NCBI RefSeq assembly: GCF_019880635.1
Contig: NZ_JAINVX010000005.1
Span: 310,001 to 374,000, forward strand
Source: Hanstruepera marina
GTDB taxonomy: Bacteria > Bacteroidota > Bacteroidia > Flavobacteriales > Flavobacteriaceae
Direction of reading: 5' to 3'
Length of the DNA stretch: 64,000 nt
The position numbers were made by a program, and so were the translations under genes. Positions within the stretch are counted from its first letter, which is position 1. Every line of letters begins with the position of its first letter. Positions 18,194 to 25,956 of this stretch are shown here, one piece after another. The notes below the pieces were generated by a model. The model ran no database searches. It saw only the letters and a program-made list of their open reading frames with translations, and was not told the DNA's origin.

Positions 18194-20080
18194 CTATTCT
18201 GTTGCTTTTCTCAGAGCGTCTTCACCACCAACTATAGGTAAGGTCAAACTTGTTTTGTCTAAATCTATAGTCAATTCTGTGCCAGGTTCTGGCAACAAGG
18301 TAAATTGGCTGTCGCTAGAGAATATCATTAAACCAATTTGTTGCCCTTTTTTAATCACTTGATCGTCTGGCTGTAAATCAAATTTTAGGCTGTAAAATTT
18401 GCCAGGGCTTAAAGGCTCACTTTCAGTTAAAGATTTGTGGTTTTGTGGGTCTGCCCAACCTCGTGTAATAATATTGTCGGTAATTTTAGGCTTACCTTCT
18501 GTATTCCATGGTAAAGACACCAACCAAACTGACAAGTTTGCAGCTGGCTTGCTGCTCGCTAATGTTATCGATATGCTAGCCAAGCCTGAAATATGAATAT
18601 CTTCTTTTAATTCAGGTGTAACATACAATAATCTGTTTTTTGAGTTTTTAGCTTGAGCTAAATCGTTTCCAGAAATATTGGCATTATCTACAAGGATTTC
18701 AGAGCCTTGTTTTTTGTTTTTTTCAACCGATAGTTTGCCAATTGCATTTCCACCAGCGTTTAAATGTAAGGTTACATCTTTGGCGTCTGGATTAGGATAA
18801 TCTTTATAAGCTGTTGGTTCTTTCATATTATCATCTTCTCTAACAATCCATGCTTTAGCATCATTCTCAACACCATTATCTACACCATGTAAATAATGTG
18901 TAAACCAACGATTCATCATACTAATTGGTGGTGGACCGCCATGTCCAAATTGGTGATAATATATTTGCGTAGGTAAGCCTTTATCTGATGCTGCTTTATA
19001 AATACGATAGCTATGTTCTGGCATAACATTCCAATCGTTAAAACCATGAGACATAAGTAAAGCAGCTTTCATAGGCTCCATATCATTTAAATAATCGCGT
19101 CCAGCCCAAAATTCGTTATAATCTCCAGTAATACGATCCATACCATTTTTCATTTCGGTATCTCGAATTTTAGCATTATTATAATCTCTTTTTCTAATAA
19201 ATTTTTTGGAGTCTTTACTGTCTTTGATATAGTTTTTATTCAGAATTAAGTCTTCGCCACCACTATGAATAAAATCATAAAGCACATCTATATCTTCACC
19301 TAAATAACCACCAGGTGAACGTACCAATCCGTTCGATCGGTAATAGTGGTAGTATGATGTGTTTGGAGCAATGGGAATAATGGCTTCCAAGCCTTCAACT
19401 CCAGTTGTTGCAGCGGCCAATGGAATTGTCCCATTGTATGATGTGCCGGTCATACCTACTTTCCCAGTAGACCAATAGGCTTCAACTTCTTCGTTACCGT
19501 CACGCTCTGTATAGCCTTTTGCACGACCATTAAGCCAATCGATAACGGCTTTTGGGGCCAAAGACTCATTGTCGCCACCTACGGTTGGAGCGCCATCAGA
19601 TAAACCAGTTCCGGGTGATGATGAATGTACAACAATATAACCACGAGGAACCCAAGTTTTTATTTGTGAATTTGAAATTATTGGTCGCTTTCCAATGCGC
19701 TTAACTTCTACTTGTGTGCGTGGTTTAGCTTCTTCTCCAAGTTCGTGGTGAACATCCCAAAATAAACCATCTACATTGGGCGCAACACCTGCATAATACG
19801 GACTAGACTCATAAACTACGGGTAATTTTAATCCGTTTTCTGTTTGCGGTGGTCGGGTAACAGCAACATGCATACGGTCTAATTTACCATCACCATCTGT
19901 ATCAAAGGTTGTCTCAACCCATAAATCATGTCTAATCCATTCATCTGGATTATTAAATTCAGGAACAACTTGTGCTTCGCCATTTACAAAAATAGGTTCT
20001 ACTTTTTCCTGGGCAACAAGTTGAAATGAGCTAAAGAGAAAAAGTATAATTAACAGTGCTGAATGTTTAAAAATTTTCAT
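18194..20080 (-). CDS. CocE/NonD-family hydrolase (X-Pro dipeptidyl-peptidase type)
   Basis: Secreted alpha/beta hydrolase of 628 residues with a signal peptide (ending at LVAQ, about residue 24). The nucleophile is S214 in GTSYNG, the acid is the Asp of SHGFNDWNVMP, and the His is in HQFGHGGPP. The C-terminal third is the beta-sandwich of peptidase family S15 (PepX/CocE), which releases Xaa-Pro dipeptides or cleaves esters; the substrate is not decided by sequence. Its promoter and the dnaG 5' region share a 118-base divergent gap. Confidence 0.85.
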   Translation of the reverse strand: MKIFKHSALLIILFLFSSFQLVAQEKVEPIFVNGEAQVVPEFNNPDEWIRHDLWVETTFDTDGDGKLDRMHVAVTRPPQTENGLKLPVVYESSPYYAGVAPNVDGLFWDVHHELGEEAKPRTQVEVKRIGKRPIISNSQIKTWVPRGYIVVHSSSPGTGLSDGAPTVGGDNESLAPKAVIDWLNGRAKGYTERDGNEEVEAYWSTGKVGMTGTSYNGTIPLAAATTGVEGLEAIIPIAPNTSYYHYYRSNGLVRSPGGYLGEDIDVLYDFIHSGGEDLILNKNYIKDSKDSKKFIRKRDYNNAKIRDTEMKNGMDRITGDYNEFWAGRDYLNDMEPMKAALLMSHGFNDWNVMPEHSYRIYKAASDKGLPTQIYYHQFGHGGPPPISMMNRWFTHYLHGVDNGVENDAKAWIVREDDNMKEPTAYKDYPNPDAKDVTLHLNAGGNAIGKLSVEKNKKQGSEILVDNANISGNDLAQAKNSKNRLLYVTPELKEDIHISGLASISITLASSKPAANLSVWLVSLPWNTEGKPKITDNIITRGWADPQNHKSLTESEPLSPGKFYSLKFDLQPDDQVIKKGQQIGLMIFSSDSQFTLLPEPGTELTIDLDKTSLTLPIVGGEDALRKATE

Positions 20081-20106
20081 GAGTAGTGGTTTAATGTAAT
20101 TTTTTA

Positions 20107-20136
20107 GAAAGTTAGTCGATTTATGCTATAAATCAA
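20107..20136 (-). promoter_or_regulatory. Candidate promoter of the CocE-family gene
   Basis: On the minus strand a TTG (20136-20134) is followed after 19 bases by TAACTTTC (20114-20107), one mismatch from TAnnTTTG. It is 27 bases upstream of the ATG at 20080. Confidence 0.5.
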
Positions 20137-20148
20137 ATAGAAGATGCT

Positions 20149-20188
20149 TTAAAGTCTCGTATCTTTTAGTAATTTTACAAGACTTTAA
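20149..20188. repeat. 9-bp inverted repeat upstream of dnaG
   Basis: TTAAAGTCT (20149-20157) and AGACTTTAA (20180-20188) are perfect inverted arms with a 22-base spacer, ending ten bases before the dnaG TTG start. It may be a hairpin in the dnaG leader or a binding site; no T run follows, so it does not look like a terminator. Confidence 0.4.
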
Positions 20189-20198
20189 CTTTTAGCAA

Positions 20199-22157
20199 TT
20201 GATTTCAAAAACAACTATAGACCAAGTATTTGAAACTGCCCGTGTAGAGGAGGTTATAGGTGATTTTGTGCAATTAAAAAAAGCAGGCAGCAACTTTAAG
20301 GGGTTGAGTCCGTTTAGCGATGAACGCTCTCCCAGTTTTATGGTGTCTCCAGTAAAACAAATTTGGAAAGATTTTTCAAGTGGTAAAGGAGGTAACGTTG
20401 TAGCTTTTTTAATGGAGCATGAGCATTTTACTTATCCAGAAGCTATAAAATATTTAGCTAAAAAGTATAATATTGAAATAGAAGAAACCGAACAGTCAAA
20501 TAAGGAAAAAGAGCAGGCTAATGAACGCGAAAGCTTATATTTAGTAAGTGAATATGCCAGTCAGTATTTTCAAAATATTCTTCATAAAACAGATCAGGGG
20601 AAGGCTATTGGTTTAAGTTATTTTAAAGAGCGCGGCTTTACTACTGAAACCATCAGGAAATTTGATTTAGGGTATTCATTGGATGAATGGCAAGCCTTTA
20701 CAGACGAGGCCTTAAAAAAAGGTTATCAGCTTGATTTTCTAGAGAAAACGGGGTTGACTATTGTAAAGGATGATAAACGTTTCGATAGATTTAAAGGGCG
20801 TGTTATGTTTCCAATTCACAGTATGAGTGGTAGGGTTCTTGGTTTTGGTGGTCGAATTCTAACCAATGATAAAAAGGCGGCTAAATATTTAAATTCACCT
20901 GAAAGCGATATTTACCATAAAAGTAAAGTGCTTTACGGTATTTATCAAGCCAAACAAAGTATTGCGAAAGAAGATAATTGCTATTTGGTTGAAGGGTATA
21001 CCGATGTTATTCAGTTTAATCAAACAGGAATTAAAAATGTGGTATCCTCTTCGGGTACAGCTTTAACACCCGAGCAAATCAGGCTTATAAATAGGCTTAC
21101 CAAGAATATTACTGTGTTGTTTGATGGCGATGCAGCTGGACTTCGTGCCTCACTTCGAGGCATCGATTTAATTTTAGAGCAAGGTATGAATGTGAAAGTT
21201 TGTACGTTTCCAGAAGGTGAAGATCCAGATAGTTTTGCTAAAGCGAATACATTAGAAGAGCTGTCCATTTATTTAGATGAGCAAGCAAAAGATTTTATTC
21301 AATTTAAAGCTTCAGTTTTATTTGAAGAATCTAAAAACGATCCTATTAAGAAAGCCGATACAGTTCGTGATATTGTAAATAGTATTTCAAAAATACCAGA
21401 CCGGATAAAAAAGGAAATTTATATTCAAGAGTGTGCTAGAATAATGGATATAAGTGAAGAAGTGCTTTTTAGTACGCTGGCACAAATTAATAAAAAGGAG
21501 TTTCAGGAAACCAACAAGCAATATAAACAAGAACAGAAGGCTTTTGAAGTAATTAAACATAAAGAGCCCGTTAAAAAGGTGGATGTTCAGTATGAATTAG
21601 AACGAAAAATTATTCAAATTTTGCTGCTTTATGGAAATCGAATCGAAGATTTTGAAGATTTAATTTTAAAGGAAAACGAGAAGAATGAATTAATACTGGA
21701 GCCAGTAAAACAGGAAGCTCGTGTTTTTGAAAAAATTTATTTGGATTTACAGGATGATGAAATGCAATTTTCAAACCCAACCTTCAAGGATTTATATTAT
21801 ATAATAATTGATACTTTAAATCAGGACCCTGATTTTCCTTTAGAGAGTTTTATTAATAAGGTTGATCCCAAAAATGCTAACGAAATAACAACCATTCTTA
21901 TGGAGGATGAACGCTATACTTTGGCCAATTGGGAGAGTAAGAATATATTTCCAAAGGAAAAAAATCAAACCATAGCACAATTGGTAAGTGAGACTATTTT
22001 GAGTTTAAGATGCTTTTTAATTGAACAAAAAGTAAGTGAATTTAAACAAGAAACTTTAGAGAATAAAACTGAAGTAAATCGAGAAGTTTTAGAAGAGGTT
22101 AAAGATTATTCTGGACTTAAAATGTTATTGTCGAGAAAATTAAATAGGGTGTTATAA
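20199..22157 (+). CDS. dnaG: DNA primase with degenerate zinc-binding domain
   Basis: Synthesises RNA primers at the replication fork. The 652-residue protein has the primase N-terminal domain, the RNA polymerase core, and a Toprim fold with EGYTDV (E265) and DGDAAG (D309), all intact. In the N-terminal zinc domain the four CHC2 ligands align with S37, S40, D58 and S61, so zinc binding is probably lost while the fold sequence (PSFMVSPVKQIWKDF) is kept. The C-terminal part is long and probably binds DnaB. The start is TTG 20199; an upstream ATG is absent and the residues from MISKTTIDQVFETARVEEVIG fit the family start. Its stop overlaps the convergent response regulator gene. Confidence 0.94.
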   Translation: MISKTTIDQVFETARVEEVIGDFVQLKKAGSNFKGLSPFSDERSPSFMVSPVKQIWKDFSSGKGGNVVAFLMEHEHFTYPEAIKYLAKKYNIEIEETEQSNKEKEQANERESLYLVSEYASQYFQNILHKTDQGKAIGLSYFKERGFTTETIRKFDLGYSLDEWQAFTDEALKKGYQLDFLEKTGLTIVKDDKRFDRFKGRVMFPIHSMSGRVLGFGGRILTNDKKAAKYLNSPESDIYHKSKVLYGIYQAKQSIAKEDNCYLVEGYTDVIQFNQTGIKNVVSSSGTALTPEQIRLINRLTKNITVLFDGDAAGLRASLRGIDLILEQGMNVKVCTFPEGEDPDSFAKANTLEELSIYLDEQAKDFIQFKASVLFEESKNDPIKKADTVRDIVNSISKIPDRIKKEIYIQECARIMDISEEVLFSTLAQINKKEFQETNKQYKQEQKAFEVIKHKEPVKKVDVQYELERKIIQILLLYGNRIEDFEDLILKENEKNELILEPVKQEARVFEKIYLDLQDDEMQFSNPTFKDLYYIIIDTLNQDPDFPLESFINKVDPKNANEITTILMEDERYTLANWESKNIFPKEKNQTIAQLVSETILSLRCFLIEQKVSEFKQETLENKTEVNREVLEEVKDYSGLKMLLSRKLNRVL

Positions 22158-22778
22158 TTCCAATAGTTTGGCGCGACTAATTAAATCTACAATGTTATCT
22201 ACCTGTAATTTTTTCATTAAACGCGCTTTATAGGTGCTAACCGTTTTTTCGTTGATGTTTAATTCTGCAGCAATTTCTTTATTTTTTCGTCCAGACGAAA
22301 TTAATTTTAAAACTTCAATCTCACGTGTAGATAATTTTCTATAATACGAACCAGAGCGCCCCACACGCCTGCCTTTTTTCATTTGCTCTTCCATATCATT
22401 ACTCAAATACGTTCCACCTTCATGAACCCTTAAAATGGCTTCTTTAAGTGTAATTATACCAGCAGTTTTGGAAAGATAACCATCTGCACCAGCTTTTATG
22501 GCGTTGATAGCGTAAATGCCTTCAGGTTGCGCACTAAATATAATGGTCTTAACTTCAGGAAAATCTTTTTTAAGTCGCCTTAAAGCTGTTAAACCATTTA
22601 ATTTTGGCAAATCAATTTCACACAAAATAATATCAACTCTATTTTCTTTTAGGAATTCAAAAATGGCTTCACCATTCCCAACTCCACCTACAACTTGAAT
22701 ATGTGGTGAGGTGACAAAAAGCAATTCAATGCCCTTTCTTACAATAGGGTGGTTATCAACTACCAACAGATTTATCAT
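22152..22778 (-). CDS. NarL/FixJ-type response regulator with atypical receiver
   Basis: The 208-residue protein has a receiver domain (1-120) and a LuxR-type HTH (about 145-208; KLSTREIEVLKLISSGRKNKEIA). The receiver departs from the consensus: the acidic pair is D8-N9 (VVDNHP), and the phospho-acceptor position is E54 (ILCEIDLP). K104 in YLSKTAG is kept. It may be phosphorylation-independent or constitutively active. No kinase gene is adjacent. It converges with dnaG and overlaps it by six bases. The target genes are unknown. Confidence 0.88.
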   Translation of the reverse strand: MINLLVVDNHPIVRKGIELLFVTSPHIQVVGGVGNGEAIFEFLKENRVDIILCEIDLPKLNGLTALRRLKKDFPEVKTIIFSAQPEGIYAINAIKAGADGYLSKTAGIITLKEAILRVHEGGTYLSNDMEEQMKKGRRVGRSGSYYRKLSTREIEVLKLISSGRKNKEIAAELNINEKTVSTYKARLMKKLQVDNIVDLISRAKLLEL

Positions 22779-22826
22779 GTCTAGAAATTTTTTTTGATGT
22801 TGATATTGTTGAGGCTTAAAAAGCTA

Positions 22827-22834
22827 CAAATATA
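22827..22834 (-). promoter_or_regulatory. Candidate -7 box for the response regulator gene
   Basis: The minus strand reads TATATTTG, an exact TAnnTTTG match, 48 bases upstream of the ATG at 22778. A -33 TTG is not evident. The box lies within a short GCTAC/GTAGC inverted repeat. Confidence 0.4.
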
Positions 22835-22880
22835 TTAGTAGCCTAGTAAAGATAATAAATTCTAATGATAAATAAGAGCC

Positions 22881-23669
22881 TTACTTTAAATTGTTTGGTA
22901 TTTCGCACACAGGAATAGGTAGCATTTTGTGCTTGTTTGATCGGTTGAAACGCTGGTATATTTTTAATACATCTTGTTTCCTACCTTCAAAATCATCTGT
23001 TGTTTTTCCTTCGGCATCCATTTGCATTGCCCATTCCAGTTCTGGATAAGAAGCTCCTATTTGATCTTCATCACTCCTGGCATCACCAAATAACCCATCG
23101 CTTGGAGCAGCGTCCATTATGGATTTAGGAACCTTTAAAAATTCACCAAGTTCATAAACTTCAGATTTTAGCAAATCGGCAATAGGGCTTAAATCAACAC
23201 CACCATCACCATATTTGGTATAAAATCCAACTCCAAAATCTTCTACTTTATTTCCTGTTCCAGCAACCAATAGTTTTTGTAGACCAGCGTAGTAATAAAG
23301 TGTTGTCATGCGCAATCTGGCCCGTGTGTTTGCCAAAGCCATATCTACTATGGCTTGTTCGCCTTCCAAAGAAATTTCGGTTTTAAATTCTTCAAAAACA
23401 GGTGTTAAATCGACATTAGCATCACGTACATTCTCAAATCGTTGCTTTAATTGTGCTATATGTTCTTGTGCCCGACTCACATGACTTGCTGCTTGGTGGA
23501 TTGGCATTTCAATACATAAAACATCTAATCCTGTTTTGGCACACAAGGTAGAAGTTACAGCAGAGTCTATACCGCCGGAAATACCAACAACAAAACCATT
23601 GACTTTTGCATTAATTGCATAAGTTTTAAGCCAATTTACAATGTGTTCAATAACTTTTTCTGTTTGCAT
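22881..23669 (-). CDS. nadE: NH3-dependent NAD+ synthetase
   Basis: Amidates nicotinic acid adenine dinucleotide to NAD+ with ATP and ammonia. The 262-residue form starting at ATG 23669 begins MQTEKVIEHIVNWL and carries the PP-loop GISGGIDSAVT and VEDFGVGFYTKYGDGGVDLSPIADLLK. No glutaminase domain is present, so it uses ammonia. An in-frame upstream extension to 23813 would add 48 hydrophobic residues absent from the family and would run into gldB, so I rejected it. The gap to gldB holds a promoter-like box. Confidence 0.94.
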   Translation of the reverse strand: MQTEKVIEHIVNWLKTYAINAKVNGFVVGISGGIDSAVTSTLCAKTGLDVLCIEMPIHQAASHVSRAQEHIAQLKQRFENVRDANVDLTPVFEEFKTEISLEGEQAIVDMALANTRARLRMTTLYYYAGLQKLLVAGTGNKVEDFGVGFYTKYGDGGVDLSPIADLLKSEVYELGEFLKVPKSIMDAAPSDGLFGDARSDEDQIGASYPELEWAMQMDAEGKTTDDFEGRKQDVLKIYQRFNRSNKHKMLPIPVCEIPNNLK

Positions 23670-23711
23670 TTTATAGAAGTTTTTTAACCAAAGAAGTGTA
23701 CCTTTGTTGCA

Positions 23712-23719
23712 CAAAAGTA
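23712..23719 (-). promoter_or_regulatory. Candidate -7 box for nadE
   Basis: The minus strand reads TACTTTTG, an exact TAnnTTTG match, 42 bases upstream of the nadE ATG at 23669 in the nadE-gldB divergent gap. This supports the shorter nadE start. A -33 element is weak. Confidence 0.45.
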
Positions 23720-23763
23720 AGGCAATATCATAACTAATAAAAATTAGGATTAGAATCTTAAAT

Positions 23764-24726
23764 ATGAAGTATATTATAATATTATTTTCAATGTTTGTTT
23801 TGGTTTCTTGCAATGAGGAATCTAAAGTGGAGCAAGAGATTGCTAAAATTGATGTTGATTTTATGGTAGAGCGGTTTGATAAGGCGTTTTATGAAGCAAA
23901 TGAATCAGATTTGCCCAAATTGAAACAGGCCTATCCTTTTATGTTCCCAAATTCTTATCCAGATTCATTTTGGATAGAGCGTATGCAAGATAGTTTGAGA
24001 CAGGAGTTGTTAGCAGAAAGCGTTTCAGCATTTGATGATTTTACCGAAGTAAGATTAGAAGTTGAGCAATTATTCCAACATCTAAAATATTATTTTCCAG
24101 AATTTACGGTGCCTCGTGTAATAACAACACCTTCTGATGTAGATTATAGAAATAAAGTTATTGTTACCGATACTATTGCTTTAATATCTGTAGATACGTA
24201 TTTAGGTGCAGAACATGAGTTTTATGATGGTATCCAAAACTATTTAAAACAGAATTTCAATAAAGACCAGATAGTTGTGGATATGGCAGCATCTTATGGC
24301 GAGAAATATGTTTATCAATTAGAGCGCAAGACATTTTTAGACGAAATGATATACTATGGTAAGATATTATACTTTAAAGATGTAATGATTCCTTTTAAAT
24401 CGGATGCTGAAAAAATTGGGTATACCGATGAGCAACTCAAATGGTCGCATGACAACGAGTATTTTATATGGAACTATTTTATTGATAAGGAATTGTTGTA
24501 TAGTACAGATTCAAAATTACCAAGCCGTTTTGTTAATCCTACACCGTTTTCAAAATTTTATTTAGAGATAATAGATAATGAGTCACCTGGAAGAATAGGT
24601 CGCTTTATAGGATGGCAGATTGTAAAGGCTTACATGGAAAACAACGATGTGTCTTTAAAGGATATGCTAACTGAAGAGCCTATAAACATATTTAATAACA
24701 GTAAATACAAACCACGTAAAGAATAG
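23764..24726 (+). CDS. gldB: Gliding motility lipoprotein GldB
   Basis: Lipoprotein needed for gliding in Flavobacterium, although its molecular role is not settled. The 320-residue protein has a signal peptide with lipobox LVSC (C16). It shows the family pattern DFMVERFDKAFYEA, AYPFMFPNSYPDSFW and PGRIGRFIGWQIVKAYMEN. Divergent from nadE and followed after five bases by gldC, the conserved Flavobacteriia arrangement. Confidence 0.93.
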   Translation: MKYIIILFSMFVLVSCNEESKVEQEIAKIDVDFMVERFDKAFYEANESDLPKLKQAYPFMFPNSYPDSFWIERMQDSLRQELLAESVSAFDDFTEVRLEVEQLFQHLKYYFPEFTVPRVITTPSDVDYRNKVIVTDTIALISVDTYLGAEHEFYDGIQNYLKQNFNKDQIVVDMAASYGEKYVYQLERKTFLDEMIYYGKILYFKDVMIPFKSDAEKIGYTDEQLKWSHDNEYFIWNYFIDKELLYSTDSKLPSRFVNPTPFSKFYLEIIDNESPGRIGRFIGWQIVKAYMENNDVSLKDMLTEEPINIFNNSKYKPRKE

Positions 24727-24731
24727 CAAGA

Positions 24732-25055
24732 ATGGAATCTACAATAGAGTTGAAAGTTGAGTTAGATGATAATAGAGTGCCCGAAAAATTAAGCTGGACT
24801 GCTGAAGATGGAGGCATTAATAATGAAGAAGCAAAGGCTATGCTTTTATCGGTTTGGGATCATAAATCGCAAGAGACATTACGAATAGATTTGTGGACAA
24901 AAGATATGCCTGTTGAAGAAATGAAAGTGTTTTTTCATCAAACTTTAGTTGCCATGAGTGATACCTTCAATCGTGCTACGCAAGACGAAAAAATGACAGC
25001 AACCATGAAAGATTTTTGTGATTATTTTGCTGAAAAATTAGAGCTAAAAAAATAG
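24732..25055 (+). CDS. gldC: Gliding motility protein GldC
   Basis: Small cytoplasmic protein (107 residues), known from Flavobacterium gliding clusters where it helps but is not essential. It has no signal peptide. The sequence STIELKVELDDNRVPEKLSW and LWTKDMPVEEMKVFFHQTL matches the family pattern I know. Five bases separate it from gldB, so the two are co-transcribed. A terminator-like hairpin overlaps its stop codon. Confidence 0.92.
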   Translation: MESTIELKVELDDNRVPEKLSWTAEDGGINNEEAKAMLLSVWDHKSQETLRIDLWTKDMPVEEMKVFFHQTLVAMSDTFNRATQDEKMTATMKDFCDYFAEKLELKK

Positions 25056-25081
25056 AGAAAGACTTAACTTCCTCTATTTTT
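25048..25081. terminator. Candidate bidirectional terminator between gldC and aquaporin
   Basis: Stem AAAAATAGAG (25048-25057) / CTCTATTTTT (25072-25081) with a 14-base loop, between convergent genes. The stem is AT-rich and overlaps the gldC stop codon. Confidence 0.5.
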
Positions 25082-25100
25082 AAAATATTTATTGGTTGTA

Positions 25101-25802
25101 TTAGTCTTTGTTTGGAGCCATATATTTGTAGACAATACCTGCCAAAATTGCTCCAATAATAGGTGCTACCCAAAATAACCATAACTGACCAGTTGCATCA
25201 CCGCCAACAAATAAAGCTTGACTGGTACTTCTTGCTGGGTTAACCGATGTATTGGTAACAGGAATACTAATTAAATGGATTAAGGTTAAAGCTAATCCTA
25301 TGGCCATACCGCCAAAGCCTGGAGAGGCATTTTTATGTGTGGCACCAAGGATAACAATTAAAAACATAAAGGTCATAACAATCTCAGTTACAAGAGCGCC
25401 TACCAACCCATAGTTTACACCATAAACATTAGCATCGTAAAAATTTGTAGCAAAAGCTCCAGGACCAGAAAAACCAGAAAAATCAGTAGCACTACTAACA
25501 ATTAAGTATAAAATAGCTGCGCCAGCTAGGCCTCCTAACACTTGCGAAACGATATAGCCAAGTAAATCTTTGGCTTCAAATCGTCCGCCCATCCATAACC
25601 CAATAGATACAGCTGGATTAAAATGGCCTCCTGAGATATGCCCTAATGCGTAAGCTCCTGTTAAAACGGTTAACCCAAAGGCAAGTGAGACTCCAACAAG
25701 TCCGATGCCAATATCTGGAACACCTGCCGCTAAAACAGCACTTCCACAACCTCCTAGAACAAGCCAAAAGGTACCAATAAATTCTGCTAAAAGTTTTTTC
25801 AT
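25101..25802 (-). CDS. aqpZ: Aquaporin Z-type water channel
   Basis: Inner-membrane channel of the MIP family, 233 residues with six membrane helices. Both half-helix motifs are intact: NPA at 62-64 (GGHFNPAVS) and NPA at 188-190 (SVNPARS). H176 and R191 with a helix-2 Phe give a water-selective (AqpZ-like) filter instead of a glycerol filter. It appears to be a single-gene unit, with hairpins on both sides. Confidence 0.92.
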   Translation of the reverse strand: MKKLLAEFIGTFWLVLGGCGSAVLAAGVPDIGIGLVGVSLAFGLTVLTGAYALGHISGGHFNPAVSIGLWMGGRFEAKDLLGYIVSQVLGGLAGAAILYLIVSSATDFSGFSGPGAFATNFYDANVYGVNYGLVGALVTEIVMTFMFLIVILGATHKNASPGFGGMAIGLALTLIHLISIPVTNTSVNPARSTSQALFVGGDATGQLWLFWVAPIIGAILAGIVYKYMAPNKD

Positions 25803-25894
25803 GATTTTAGTTTTAGTTAGATAATAAAGTAATCATTATTAGTAAATTATAGTCAAGATACAAAAAAATGTGAATCAAAATATAACTCTTAAAT

Positions 25895-25929
25895 AAAAAG
25901 GGAGTTCATTAAATTTGAACTCCCTTTTT
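25895..25929 (-). terminator. Terminator of the large sulfatase gene
   Basis: Near-perfect stem AAAAAGGGAGTTCA (25895-25908) / TGAACTCCCTTTTT (25916-25929), 14 bp, with a seven-base loop. It begins 28 bases after the sulfatase stop on the minus strand and gives a T run in that direction. It could work on both strands. Confidence 0.88.
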
Positions 25930-25956
25930 GCAGTGCTATCAATCAATTTATAAAAT

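Noticed and set aside
23670-23813. 48-residue N-terminal extension of NadE
   Set aside because: It would overlap the gldB start and is unlike the family. A promoter box lies inside it, and the ATG at 23669 starts a normal NadE sequence.
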